A stretch of 37,123 nt of DNA from Candidatus Paceibacterota bacterium (GTDB lineage Bacteria; Verrucomicrobiota; Verrucomicrobiia; Limisphaerales; UBA8199), in the NCBI GenBank assembly GCA_035452965.1, contig DAOTCE010000044.1, positions 1 to 37,123 on the forward strand, given 5' to 3'. Below the pieces are notes generated by a model that worked only from the letters and a program-made list of their open reading frames with translations, did not search any database and had not been told where the DNA came from. Both the position numbers and the translations under genes were made by a program. Shown in pieces: positions 29,282 through 37,123 of the stretch; position 1 is the first letter of the stretch, and the number at the start of each line of letters is the position of its first letter.

Positions 29282-29872
29282 TCAGTTCACCCTTTCAATA
29301 TGCAACTCGCTCTTCACCACTGTTCCGGTCTCTGCGGAAAAGTAGAGATCACCGATATTCACCGTAGTATTCGGCTGATTCAGTTTGGCGGCCCAAAGCC
29401 GTATCTTCCACCGGGGCGTTGCCTCGATGTTTTCCAGCCAAAGCTGCGTGGCTTTGATGGTGGCTTTGGCGACGAGCGGATCTGAAACCGCGGCTTTGAT
29501 TATGTCATTCGAGTCATACTTGAGCTTCTTGAGATCCATGACTCTGTCCATCGTGCCGCTGCGCCCGACAGGGTTCCAACCGCGCTTGATCCCGATTTGC
29601 CGGCCAGCTCCGAACTTCACCTCCACCTTCTTGGACATGACAGACGGATCGTAGTACACGATATACCAGATGTTCGGCGTATCGCTGAGGAAGGACTTCT
29701 CAGATCGAATGAGCAGGACCTTGTCCTGGCTCTGCTGGCCAACGGACTTGTTGCCTTCTTTAATCAACTCGAGCGCGGTTGGTTCCGCTCCAGTTGCGGC
29801 CCAAGCGCCCAACAGGAGAAAGCACAGGGCGCCTCGTAAACAGTAACAACAGCGTGCCTCTAATTTCTTCAT
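29282..29872 (-). CDS. secreted protein, LolA/PepSY-like fold possible
   Basis: A 196-residue protein with a signal peptide (GALCFLLLGAWAATGA, cleaved near 28). The mature part begins TALELIKEGNKSVGQQSQD and ends with beta strands NIGDLYFSAETGTVVKSELHI, reminiscent of LolA-type or PepSY-type folds in which a final strand carries a conserved TG turn. I do not recognise a defined family. It is read toward the redox operon from 210 bp upstream, so co-transcription is possible but not shown. TTGCTG and TAGAGT, 16 bp apart upstream (29879-29906), could be a promoter. Confidence 0.65.
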   Translation of the reverse strand: MKKLEARCCYCLRGALCFLLLGAWAATGAEPTALELIKEGNKSVGQQSQDKVLLIRSEKSFLSDTPNIWYIVYYDPSVMSKKVEVKFGAGRQIGIKRGWNPVGRSGTMDRVMDLKKLKYDSNDIIKAAVSDPLVAKATIKATQLWLENIEATPRWKIRLWAAKLNQPNTTVNIGDLYFSAETGTVVKSELHIERVN

Positions 29873-29985
29873 AGTCTAACTCTAGCCTGTGAACCAACGT
29901 CAGCAAGTCCAAACCAGAATGCGCGGCGGGCGGTTCCCGGCTAAGAAGGCTTGAAACGAGGGGGCGGGCATGAGAGAAGGGGGCT

Positions 29986-30957
29986 ATGCAAGTCCGCCGC
30001 TCCGATCGTCGCGCGTTTCTGCAGGAGTCCTTTGCGGTGGCCGCCGTGGCGGCACTGCTGCACCCAGGCGAGATCTTATTCGGCCAGGCGCCGGAGGCAC
30101 AGAAGGGACGGCGAACGATTCGGCTTGGCGGCCCCACATTTGCCAAAACCGAAGACCCCGAGGCGCTAGCTTTGGCGCACAGGAAACTGGGCTATCGCGC
30201 GGCCTACTGCCCAGGGGTGGCCCTGAAAGACACTGACCGGATCCGGGCGTTGAACGAGGCATTTGCCCGGCATGACGTAGTGATCGCGGAAGTGGGCCGG
30301 TGGTGCAACCTGCTGGATGCCGAGGCGGAAGAACGACGCAAGAACCTGGAGGCCGTGACGGAAGGGTTAGCCCTGGCGGAAGCAATCGGCGCGCGATGTT
30401 GCGTGGATATTGCCGGGACGTTCAGCACGACCTCGTGGTTCGGCCCGCACCCGGAAAACCTCTCGCAGCGGGCCTTCGACGCCATCGTCGAGAACGCGCG
30501 CAAGGTTATTGACGCGGTGAGGCCCCGGCGCGCCCGGTTCTGTTACGAGATGATGGGCTGGGCGCTGCCGGACAGCCCGGACAGTTACGCGCGGCTGATC
30601 AAAGCGGTAGACCGACCGGCATTCGGGGTGCACCTGGACCCATGCAACCTGATCAATTCGCCGGAGAGGTTTTACCACAACACCGCCCTGCTGGATGAGT
30701 GCTTCGATAAGCTGGGCCAGTGGATCGTGAGCTGTCACGCGAAGGATTTAGCCTGGGACGTGGAAATGAATGTTCATTTCCGCGAGGTGGCACCCGGGCG
30801 AGGCTCGCTGGACTACGTGACTTTCCTGAAGCGCCTGGCGGCGCTGCCGCAGGGTCCGCCCCTAATGCTCGAGCACCTCAAAACGGCGGAGGAGTACGCC
30901 GGCGCGCGGGAACATATTTTCGAGGTGGGAGGCAAGGCCGGACTGAACTTTGGCTGA
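29986..30957 (+). CDS. sugar phosphate isomerase/epimerase-like TIM-barrel protein, exported
   Basis: A 323-residue protein. The N-terminus has a twin-arginine-like RRAFLQESFAVAAVAALL signal. From residue 45 it is an AP-endonuclease-2/xylose-isomerase-like TIM barrel: FCYEMMGW (metal-binding Glu), FGVHLDPCN (His/Asp), SCHAKDL, and the C-terminal LMLEHL are the expected metal and substrate residues. Members isomerise or epimerise sugars, inositols or keto sugars; the substrate cannot be told. AGAAGGGGG ahead of the ATG serves as Shine-Dalgarno sequence. It is divergent from the gene at 29282-29872. Confidence 0.87.
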   Translation: MQVRRSDRRAFLQESFAVAAVAALLHPGEILFGQAPEAQKGRRTIRLGGPTFAKTEDPEALALAHRKLGYRAAYCPGVALKDTDRIRALNEAFARHDVVIAEVGRWCNLLDAEAEERRKNLEAVTEGLALAEAIGARCCVDIAGTFSTTSWFGPHPENLSQRAFDAIVENARKVIDAVRPRRARFCYEMMGWALPDSPDSYARLIKAVDRPAFGVHLDPCNLINSPERFYHNTALLDECFDKLGQWIVSCHAKDLAWDVEMNVHFREVAPGRGSLDYVTFLKRLAALPQGPPLMLEHLKTAEEYAGAREHIFEVGGKAGLNFG

Positions 30958-31001
30958 GCGGCCGGCAGCAAGGCCCAGCCGCCCATCGCGGTCCAGCACC
31001 T

Positions 31002-31943
31002 ATGAAATCAACCACTCGCGCCCGGCAGACGAGCGCCGCAGCATTGAATTCGGTCTTCGCGGCCCTTCTGCTGACCAGTCTGAAGGTCGTGGTTGGCCTA
31101 TTGAGCGGCAGCTTGGGGATTCTGGCGGAGGCGGCTCACTCGGGTCTCGATTTGGTGACGGCACTGGTTACCCTGGTGGCGGTGCGGGCGGCCAGCAAGC
31201 CCCCCGATCAGGACCATACTTACGGGCATGGGAAGGTGGAAAACCTCTCGGCCCTGGCCGAGACACTCCTGCTGCTGGGAACCTGTGCCTGGATCATCCG
31301 CGAGTCATTGTTGCGGCTGACTGCAAAGCCCGCGCAGGTGGACGCGTCCATCTGGGCCTTCGCGATCATGGCTATCTCGATCGCGGTGGATGTGTCGCGT
31401 TCCCGGATGTTGTACCGGGTGGCCGCCAAGCACTGCAGCCAAGCCCTCGAAGCTGACGCGCTGCATTTCAGGACCGACATCTGGAGCTCGGCGGTGGTGA
31501 TTATCGGCCTGCTGGGAGTCAAGCTCGCAAGCTGGTATCCGGGCTTGGGCTTCCTCTTGAATGCGGACGCCGTCGCGGCATTGGTGGTCGCGGGAATTGT
31601 GGTGGTGGTGAGCGGCCGGCTGGGGATGCGCACGATCCAGGCGCTCCTCGACAGTTCTCCACCCGGGGTGGGTGAGCAAATCAAGACAGCCGTGGCGAAG
31701 ATGGACGGTGTGATCGATTGCCACGCGGTTAGGCTTCGCCATTCGGGGCCGTACTACTTCGTGGATTTGCACATTACCGTGGATGGCGAGCAGTCGCTGC
31801 GCTCCGCGCACGAGCTGACCGAGCGCGTGGAGCGCGCGGTGGAGACGATTTTGCCCGGAGCGGACGTGACGGTGCACCCGGAACCGGCGCCGGTGGAGAC
31901 GAAATCGCCGCCGGCGGATCAAAGCGGTAGCGCGGCGGGCTGA
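31002..31943 (+). CDS. cation diffusion facilitator (CDF) transporter
   Basis: A 313-residue protein from ATG 31002; longer in-frame extensions upstream are unlikely because they overlap the preceding gene. Six membrane segments occur in the first 200 residues. The CDF metal-site motifs are AHSGLDLV in TM2 and ADALHFRTD in TM5 (HxxxD type), and a His-containing loop HTYGHGK lies between TM3 regions. The C-terminal cytoplasmic domain (about 205-290) has the ferredoxin-like fold with VRLRHSGPYYFVDLHI. It exports divalent metal (Zn, Fe, Mn or Cd) with proton exchange. The start is 44 bp after the isomerase-like gene. Confidence 0.92.
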   Translation: MKSTTRARQTSAAALNSVFAALLLTSLKVVVGLLSGSLGILAEAAHSGLDLVTALVTLVAVRAASKPPDQDHTYGHGKVENLSALAETLLLLGTCAWIIRESLLRLTAKPAQVDASIWAFAIMAISIAVDVSRSRMLYRVAAKHCSQALEADALHFRTDIWSSAVVIIGLLGVKLASWYPGLGFLLNADAVAALVVAGIVVVVSGRLGMRTIQALLDSSPPGVGEQIKTAVAKMDGVIDCHAVRLRHSGPYYFVDLHITVDGEQSLRSAHELTERVERAVETILPGADVTVHPEPAPVETKSPPADQSGSAAG

Positions 31944-32981
31944 TCAGGAAGAGGGCGCCGGCCTAGGAGCTTCCTGGTCTCCAACCTCAACGATTGAGGC
32001 TTCGCGCTTGAGATAGTTCAGTACAATCGGGGCGAGGATCATCCCCGGCACCCCCATGAGCCTCTCACCGACGATCAAGGCGAGCAAGGTCAGCCAGAAT
32101 GGGTTGCGGATTCGATGACCGATGATCTTGCTATTGAGGAAATACTCCAGTTTGTGGATGAGCACCAGGAACGTCAGGGCTATGAGGGCAATTTGGGGGG
32201 AAACTGTGAAACCGATGGCGACTATAATTGTGTTGCTGATCAAATTACCCACGATGGGCAGCAGCCCGCACAGAAACGTCACCCCGATTACTACCACCGC
32301 GTAGGGCAACTGCACTGCCAGGGCAAATATGCCGGTGAACACCGTGTTGACGGCCGAAATGAGGATTTGTGCTCCCATGACGGTGGCGAAGCTCCGGTAG
32401 AAAGTGGTGAACCGCACGGCAATGTGGTCGCAGCACAGCGAATAAAAGTTGTTGCGGATCAGATGCTTCTCCCGGTCGATCTCAAGCCGGGGGTTCAGGA
32501 ACAGCCCGATGGCAATCGCGCAGCCCATGGCGAGGAATAAAAACTGCGTCGTGGCGCCCCGAGCGAACTTGGCAATGCCGCCCAGGTATTGCGACTGGTT
32601 TCTGACCGTATCCAGTCCAAGCTCCTTCAAGCTGTCATAATCCGTAAATGGGAGTTCGACCTGATATTGCCTGGCCCATTCAATCACTGAGGGAATGGCC
32701 TTGTCGGCGATTTCAGGCAGCGCGCGGATGGTTTGAGCGGTGAAGTGACCGAGGACGTAAGTCGCTGCGGACAGCAGGATCAGAAACAGGACGACCGCCA
32801 GCCATTTGCCCCCGCGCTTTAGGAAATGGAGCTTGGTGAGGGCCAAATAGGAGAACAGCGCCGCCAGCAACGGCGTGGCCATGTGGAACCATCCCACCAG
32901 AACAAACGTCGCCAGGATTACGAGATAAGACACGCGCGCAGGTTTCCCCACGCTCGGCTTGAGGCCTTCCACCGTGATCAT
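31944..32981 (-). CDS. AI-2E family permease (YdiK/PerM-like)
   Basis: A 345-residue polytopic protein with about eight membrane segments (VSYLVILATFVLVGWFHM, LAVVLFLILLSAATYVL, LFLAMGCAIAIGLFL and others). The family loop with ALPEIADKAIPSVIEWARQYQ and the C-terminal LLPIVGNLISNTIIVAIGFTV and GVPGMILAPIVLNYLK segments are typical of AI-2E/UPF0118 proteins. Some act in autoinducer or small-molecule efflux, others in Na+/H+ exchange; the substrate is unknown. Its stop codon abuts that of the convergent CDF gene (TGATCA at 31941-31946). Confidence 0.9.
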   Translation of the reverse strand: MITVEGLKPSVGKPARVSYLVILATFVLVGWFHMATPLLAALFSYLALTKLHFLKRGGKWLAVVLFLILLSAATYVLGHFTAQTIRALPEIADKAIPSVIEWARQYQVELPFTDYDSLKELGLDTVRNQSQYLGGIAKFARGATTQFLFLAMGCAIAIGLFLNPRLEIDREKHLIRNNFYSLCCDHIAVRFTTFYRSFATVMGAQILISAVNTVFTGIFALAVQLPYAVVVIGVTFLCGLLPIVGNLISNTIIVAIGFTVSPQIALIALTFLVLIHKLEYFLNSKIIGHRIRNPFWLTLLALIVGERLMGVPGMILAPIVLNYLKREASIVEVGDQEAPRPAPSS

Positions 32982-33091
32982 TCAGCCCCGTTCATAAACC
33001 GGAGCAACGGCCAAAGCGAGCCTTTTGATAGAGATGCGAATCCTCCGCTTGAAACCGACCGCCGTTTTGCCCTCGATTGGCGCGGCGCTGG

Positions 33092-33544
33092 TCAGCTTGG
33101 CGTCTTGGCTTGCGCAAGCCAGACGTCGGCGGTCTGGTCAATCAGGACCTGCAATTCGGCGAAAGTGCCCGGCTTGGCGGCGTAGGAATTGGCGCCAAGC
33201 TCCAGTGCCCGGCGGATATCGGCGCGGAACGACGAGCCGGCCAGGACGACCACAGGCAGCGACTTGGTAGCGGGATTGTCGCGGATCCACTGCAGCACCT
33301 CGAACCCGTCCAGGCGGGGCAGTTTGAGGTCGAGCAAGACCAAGTCGGGAAATGGGTAAGTGTCGCGATCGGAGTAAACCTCCGCTCCGTTCAGGTAGGC
33401 AATCGCTTGTTCGCCATCCACGGCGCGCAGCAAGGAAAACGGCGTGCCGCACTTCCTGGCCGCCAACTCCAGCAACGCATAGTCTTCCGTGCTGTCCTCA
33501 ACGTACAGCACGGCTCCCCTCGATGGGCCTCGTGTGCTAGCCAT
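33092..33544 (-). CDS. single-domain CheY-like response regulator
   Basis: The start is ATG 33544 (150 residues), since the preceding codons lack domain sequence. The receiver domain shows the acidic pair E16-D17, phospho-acceptor D72 in LVLLDLKLP, S104/S105 after strand 4 and K124 in AAKPG. The long beta3-preceding insertion (NGAEVYSDRDTYPFP) is typical of the Rcp1-like response regulators found beside phytochrome or hybrid kinases. There is no output domain, so it acts through protein contacts. The cognate kinase is not in the window. Confidence 0.9.
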   Translation of the reverse strand: MASTRGPSRGAVLYVEDSTEDYALLELAARKCGTPFSLLRAVDGEQAIAYLNGAEVYSDRDTYPFPDLVLLDLKLPRLDGFEVLQWIRDNPATKSLPVVVLAGSSFRADIRRALELGANSYAAKPGTFAELQVLIDQTADVWLAQAKTPS

Positions 33545-33750
33545 AATCGTCAGTCTCGCAATTCCCGCGCCAAGGTGCTCGCTTTGCCTCCCGGCGAGCC
33601 TTATAAGTTCCCCGTAATCAGGGAAATGTGCCATATTCAACCCGGTTCGGGTATGGGGTGAACACCCCATTCCGCCGCCGCGCCCAAGTTCGCGCGCTTG
33701 CGCCGTGACATGCCCGTGGACTAGGCTGCAATGGAAAAGTCACTATCACC

Positions 33751-34032
33751 ATGAAGACCGCCTACGAACTCGCTATGGAACGGCTGGCCAAAGCTGCGCC
33801 TACAGTGAAACTGACCGCTGAGCAGAAGAAGGAGATCGCCGAACTGGAATCCAAGTGCGCCGCCAAGATCGCGGAGCGTGAGATCTTCCTCAAAGGCGAG
33901 ATTGTAAAGGCGGTTGACAAAGGCGACGCTGAGGCCGTGGAACAACTGGAGAAACAACTGCTTAGTGATCGCAAGACGCTCCGGGCCGAGTGCGAGGAGA
34001 AAAAGGAGAAGGTGCGCCAGTCGGCCGGATGA
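33751..34032 (+). CDS. small coiled-coil protein of unknown function
   Basis: A 93-residue, highly charged, all-helical protein. Residues 20-90 form a probable coiled coil (LTAEQKKEIAELESKCAAKIAE, then EQLEKQLLSDRKTLRAECEEKKEK). The start MKTAYELAMERLAKAAPTVKL looks like an amphipathic helix. No signal or membrane segment is present. I do not recognise a characterised family. It is divergent from the response regulator, with 206 bp between them, and convergent with the Nudix gene. Confidence 0.72.
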   Translation: MKTAYELAMERLAKAAPTVKLTAEQKKEIAELESKCAAKIAEREIFLKGEIVKAVDKGDAEAVEQLEKQLLSDRKTLRAECEEKKEKVRQSAG

Positions 34033-34059
34033 GCCGGGCAGGGTGATCGGGTGTATCCA

Positions 34060-34099
34060 CGGTGTGCGTCCGGTGAGACTCTGGTGAGGTTACGGTGAG
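34060..34099. repeat. 11-bp phased repeat, second locus
   Basis: CGGTGTG, CGGTGAG, TGGTGAG and CGGTGAG begin at 34060, 34071, 34082 and 34093, exactly 11 bp apart. It lies between convergent genes. The 7-mer core and the spacing match the array at 11023-11066. Confidence 0.8.
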
Positions 34100-34139
34100 A
34101 CTCCTTGCGGGCTGATGTCCCTGCCCTGATAGCGCCCGG

Positions 34140-34694
34140 CTAGCGGACTCCCCGCTGCCACAGATCAAAGAAGTTCAGCGCGACGACGACCAGCGAGTGT
34201 TTGACCTTGCCACCCGCCACCAGTTGCGGGAGGTCGCCAATGGGCACGAGCCGAGTGAGCAAGTCCTCCCCATGGTCAAACTTGACCGGGTGCAGGCAGC
34301 GGCAATTCTCGAACATGACAGTCGAGCACGTGTTGCTCATGATGGCCGGGTTCGGGAATACGCGGCCAATGGTGCACGGATTCTCGCCCTCGTAACCCGT
34401 CTCCTCAGCCAGCTCGCGCGCGGCTGCCGCTTCAGGCGAGGCGTCGTGGGGATCTATCATGCCGCCGGGGATTTCCAGTTCGACGGTCTGCGAACCGTGG
34501 CGGTACTGCTCAATCATCACCAGGTGCCGCTCGGGCGTGACAGCGATGACATTGACCCAATTGACGCAGTCCAATACGTACACGTCCTGCGCCTCCCGGG
34601 TGCGGGGCGAGATGACGCGGTCGGATCGTAGGGTAAAGATGCGGAAGTCGCCGAGGGGTTGCGAGCTGACTTTCTTCCAGGGCTTTAGGTCCAT
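34140..34694 (-). CDS. Nudix hydrolase (ADP-ribose pyrophosphatase-like)
   Basis: A 184-residue protein. The Nudix box spans about 77-101 with GGMIDP...SPEAAAARELAEETGY, giving the catalytic REXXEE pattern. The preceding VNVIAVTPERHLVMIEQYRHG is typical of the ADP-sugar pyrophosphatase (NudF-like) subgroup. It hydrolyses ADP-ribose or other NDP-sugars in the cytoplasm. It lies 142 bp downstream of the GNAT gene in the same direction. Confidence 0.9.
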   Translation of the reverse strand: MDLKPWKKVSSQPLGDFRIFTLRSDRVISPRTREAQDVYVLDCVNWVNVIAVTPERHLVMIEQYRHGSQTVELEIPGGMIDPHDASPEAAAARELAEETGYEGENPCTIGRVFPNPAIMSNTCSTVMFENCRCLHPVKFDHGEDLLTRLVPIGDLPQLVAGGKVKHSLVVVALNFFDLWQRGVR

Positions 34695-34836
34695 AGGGGT
34701 CGAGGTTTGGCGGCTGAATACTGATTACTGTTGGCCCGCGACCGGGGATGCCCCTGTGCCGCGCGGCAGCCAAGCCCAAGGCGCGGTTGCCAACGAGGTT
34801 GCCTTAGGTGGTCCGGAGGAAGGCTGGGATGTCAAG

Positions 34837-35553
34837 CTACTGCGGCGGGTTGGAGTCAGCCTTGCGGTAATCTTCGCCCAGTATGGCATACCAGATTGAG
34901 CTGGACCATTCGCCATGCGACCATCGGCTCCTCAGGAATTCGCCTTCTCGCCGCAAGCCCGCCTTCTCCAGGAGGCGGCATGCGGCGGTATTCCGGCTGT
35001 CGCACCAGCCGGCGACCCGGTGCAGCCTCAAGCCCTCGAAGCAGAAGGTCAGCAACGCCACGACGGCTTCATGGGCGAAGCCCTGCCGTTGAAACTGCCG
35101 GTTCAAGCCAATGCTGAAGGTGACCTGCAGGCGGTGCGAGTCGGGAAAGTTCACCCCCATATACCCGATGAGTTTGCCGCCCTCTCGAGTCTCGATTCCC
35201 AGGTATAAAGTCTGGTCGGGTGTGGTCAGCTTCACGTGGGCGTCGCTTTCCAACCAGTGCAACACGCCGTCCTCATCCAGGGGCACGCTGTCCTGGTAAC
35301 GGAAGAACTCCTCGTCTGACATCAACTCCAGCAAGTCCTTCCAGTCATGGGCGGCGAATCGCCGAATGATGAGCCTGCTGGTGGTGATGGGCAGGGGGAT
35401 CTCCCCTCCGACGTCGCTTCCATCGTCGGGCACAATGAGGCTCTCGGTGCAGTTGGGGCATGCCTGGGCGAACCCGGCGCTTTCCTTCGGGAACGCAACC
35501 GGGTCGCCACAATACGGACACTTGAAATCCAGGAAGCTCTCCTCTGTGATCAT
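34837..35553 (-). CDS. zinc-ribbon plus GNAT acetyltransferase
   Basis: A 238-residue fusion. Residues 8-40 form a zinc ribbon with ligands C12, C15, C32 and C35 (KCPYC...ACPNC). Residues 55-235 are a RimJ/RimL-type GNAT domain: TTSRLIIRRFAAHDWKDL, the beta-4 strand VTFSIGLNRQFQRQGFAHEAV (acetyl-CoA loop QRQGFA) and NTAACRLLEKAGLRREG. Homologues acetylate protein N-termini, amino sugars or antibiotics. The added zinc ribbon may direct it to a partner. Confidence 0.87.
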   Translation of the reverse strand: MITEESFLDFKCPYCGDPVAFPKESAGFAQACPNCTESLIVPDDGSDVGGEIPLPITTSRLIIRRFAAHDWKDLLELMSDEEFFRYQDSVPLDEDGVLHWLESDAHVKLTTPDQTLYLGIETREGGKLIGYMGVNFPDSHRLQVTFSIGLNRQFQRQGFAHEAVVALLTFCFEGLRLHRVAGWCDSRNTAACRLLEKAGLRREGEFLRSRWSHGEWSSSIWYAILGEDYRKADSNPPQ

Positions 35554-35624
35554 ATAAATCTCCCCTTCTCACGCTGCCGTCGGTCGGCAGGCGCGGTTTC
35601 AGGGTTAACTCCAAGCCGGGGCAC

Positions 35625-35918
35625 CTACTCGTCCGACAGGGAGTCCACGTCGCCCAGCGGGCGGGTGAAGGTGGCCTGGGCAGGCTTGACCACAAGGGCG
35701 TCGGCGGTCCTCTTAACGCTTCTGGATGCCGCCGCCCACGGCAAGGCGACCACGAACACCGCCGAACCGACAACGGTCGCGACCAGGCAGGCCGGTCGGA
35801 CTACGACAGCATCGGCGGCCACCGCCAGAGCCCCGGTGTTGTCGGCCGCAGAGGCAGGAGTGACGCTGCAGCAGGTGACTGCCAGTGCGCAGATGGCAGC
35901 TATTAATTTGGCTCTCAT
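35625..35918 (-). CDS. small secreted or membrane protein of unknown function
   Basis: I place the start at ATG 35918 (97 residues; 35969 is the longest form). MRAKLIAAICALAVTCCSVTPASA is a signal peptide. The mature part has one hydrophobic span (CLVATVVGSAVFVVALPWAAA) and the tail ADALVVKPAQATFTRPLGD. The pattern of a short periplasmic stretch, one membrane span and a conserved TFTRPLGD-like end recurs in small proteins of several phyla, but I know no function. Confidence 0.68.
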   Translation of the reverse strand: MRAKLIAAICALAVTCCSVTPASAADNTGALAVAADAVVVRPACLVATVVGSAVFVVALPWAAASRSVKRTADALVVKPAQATFTRPLGDVDSLSDE

Positions 35919-36101
35919 CTCTCTCAGCGTCCGCGATGCAACGCTCTTTGTCGAACACATTTTCGGCACTTGCAGTTGCGTAATCCGTCCTCCGGAGGGG
36001 CAACCCGGAGAGCAGGCCGGGTTGCAGACAGGGCGAGATTTACGGGTACCTGAATGCGATCATCCGGGAGCACTCGCGGGTGATTCTCGTCTAACAGTAT
36101 T

Positions 36102-36590
36102 GTGAAGTGTATTGTGTCAGCAGGCGCGGGAGTTGCGCTGGCTCTTCTGGGTGTTGTGGCCGCAGCTCAGGAAGTCTTACAGGAGCGTTTGTCACCAGTC
36201 GCGCCAATGCGCCAGGTGGTAACCGTTCGCAATAGTGTCATTATCGCACCGCTGATGATGAGCCGTTTGCACGTTCTGCCTCCAGCCCGGACCAGCCGAC
36301 CGGACTTCAACCTCAGGACCTTCCGGCGGTCTGCCTCACGGCCATCTGAGTTGCCTGCCATCCCTCCAGGCGCCTGCGGGACGGTGCGCTCGAACCACCT
36401 CCATGTCCCCGCCGGCTCGCCGAGGGTCGCACCGGGCGTTTACGAGACAGCGCCGTGCAGCTGCATTGTGGTCGTGCCGGGTCCCCAACTGGATGATCGG
36501 TGCATCATAAACCCCAGCGGCGGCGATAGCTCGATGCCAATCGTTAGACCCGATCTGCGCTTCATTCCACGCGGGCAACAACAGAAGTGA
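36102..36590 (+). CDS. hypothetical secreted protein
   Basis: A 162-residue frame starting with GTG at 36102. Residues 1-22 (CIVSAGAGVALALLGVVAAAQ) form a signal peptide. The mature part is basic and proline-rich, with a C-terminal block APCSCIVVVPGPQLDDRC and SSMPIVRPDLRFIP that looks like a short conserved domain containing two or three cysteines. No family is recognised. It is convergent with gcvH, 31 bp apart. Confidence 0.6.
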   Translation: MKCIVSAGAGVALALLGVVAAAQEVLQERLSPVAPMRQVVTVRNSVIIAPLMMSRLHVLPPARTSRPDFNLRTFRRSASRPSELPAIPPGACGTVRSNHLHVPAGSPRVAPGVYETAPCSCIVVVPGPQLDDRCIINPSGGDSSMPIVRPDLRFIPRGQQQK

Positions 36591-36621
36591 GGCGCGAGTT
36601 GGTAGCGCTTGAGGCAGAAGG

Positions 36622-37008
36622 TCAGGCTCCGCCGATTTGGGCCTGGTATTGCTTAGGCTCGAGCAGCGCGTTCAGCTCAGCGGGGTTCGACATCTTAATC
36701 CGGTAGAACCAACCCCCTGCGTATGGTTCACTGTTCACCAGAGCAGGGTCGGTGAGTACCACCGAATTGACCTCGGTGATTTCGCCGCTGACGGGCGAAT
36801 ATATTTCGTTGGTGGTCTTGACCGACTCGACTGCGGCGCAGGCCTCGCCGGCCTTGATCTGCCGGCCCACCTCGGGCAACTCGACGAAGACCACACCCGT
36901 CAGCTCGTGTTGGGCATGGTCGGTAATGCCCACCGTCGCTACGTTGCCCGCCACGCGCACCCATTCGTGCGTTTTCGCATACTTTAAGTCGGAAGGAATG
37001 TTAGCCAT
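36622..37008 (-). CDS. gcvH: glycine cleavage system H protein
   Basis: A 128-residue lipoyl-domain protein of full length. The lipoylated lysine is K64 in VESVKTTNEIYSPVSGEI. YAKTHEWVRV at the start, ITDHAQHELTGVVFVELPEVG and WFYRIKMSNPAEL at the end are all typical. It carries the aminomethyl intermediate between the P, T and L proteins of glycine cleavage in the cytoplasm. gcvP and gcvT are not in the window but may lie downstream or elsewhere. No other gene is visible in the 115 bp up to the window end. Confidence 0.97.
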   Translation of the reverse strand: MANIPSDLKYAKTHEWVRVAGNVATVGITDHAQHELTGVVFVELPEVGRQIKAGEACAAVESVKTTNEIYSPVSGEITEVNSVVLTDPALVNSEPYAGGWFYRIKMSNPAELNALLEPKQYQAQIGGA

Positions 37009-37123
37009 GGCCTCATTGAGTCAGGGACGGGGCGGGTGGTCAATCCGGTTTTCGATAGATCGGCTTCGACCTGAATCCTTAGCGAAGCACACTTTGCCGC
37101 TCAGCAATGTGGGGAACGGAGCG

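Overview
The window is GC-rich, almost fully coding and mostly read from the minus strand. The gene repertoire (DUF1080-type 3-keto-disaccharide hydrolase, NHL and PQQ propellers, many Tat signals, a small GbsR regulator, avd/IVP-like four-helix-bundle genes) and above all the 7-bp intergenic repeat arrays suggest a Verrucomicrobiota bacterium, probably of the Limisphaerales/Pedosphaera (subdivision 3) type. This is an inference from style; no rRNA gene is present to prove it.

Region 1 (1-12504, minus strand) is a surface-polysaccharide locus. It holds an acyltransferase fragment cut near the left edge, a DegT sugar aminotransferase, a fused N-acyltransferase/3,4-ketoisomerase (FdtD-like, for a dTDP-3-acetamido-3,6-dideoxyhexose), a GT2 and two GT4 glycosyltransferases plus the dead remnant of a third GT4. 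Next come a SAM methyltransferase, the Wzt ATPase with a C-terminal substrate domain, the Wzm permease, a YdcF/ElyC-type DUF218 protein and a WbpP-type UDP-GlcNAc 4-epimerase. A four-helix-bundle gene sits between wzt and wzm. The set fits an ABC-transporter-dependent O-antigen or capsule with a 3-amino sugar and perhaps a methylated chain end.

Region 2 (12505-18690) is a patchwork: an FGE/SUMF1-like lipoprotein, a two-gene nucleotidyltransferase module bracketed by direct repeats, a GbsR-type regulator, a second DegT aminotransferase and a secreted DUF1080 protein. Arrays of 7-bp units fill the gaps and run into gene ends.

Region 3 (18688-29071, minus strand) is the most interesting functional block. 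It is a tightly packed redox operon: a small Tat-exported four-cysteine protein, a Tat-exported NHL propeller with a cysteine cluster, a Tat-exported NapG-like ferredoxin, a NosR/NapH-like membrane polyferredoxin, a membrane-anchored PQQ-type propeller, then a NuoE-NuoF fusion and a GltD/NfnB-like iron-sulfur flavoprotein. Together they look like a NAD(P)H-linked electron conduit across the inner membrane whose terminal acceptor is not evident. A second four-helix-bundle gene, bracketed by inverted 7-bp arrays, splits the last two genes, and a similar but gene-less inverted array lies before the NuoEF gene.

Region 4 (29282-37123) is ordinary: a secreted PepSY/LolA-like protein, a TIM-barrel sugar isomerase, a cation-diffusion-facilitator transporter, an AI-2E family permease, a CheY-like response regulator, a small coiled-coil protein, a Nudix hydrolase, a zinc-ribbon GNAT acetyltransferase, two small secreted proteins and GcvH.

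The unifying oddity is that most non-coding gaps are built from 7-bp units. Since 7 leaves remainder 1 on division by 3, each array encodes the same seven-residue peptide in all three frames of a strand. Some arrays seem to have been co-opted as signal peptides, linkers and C-termini of neighbouring genes.
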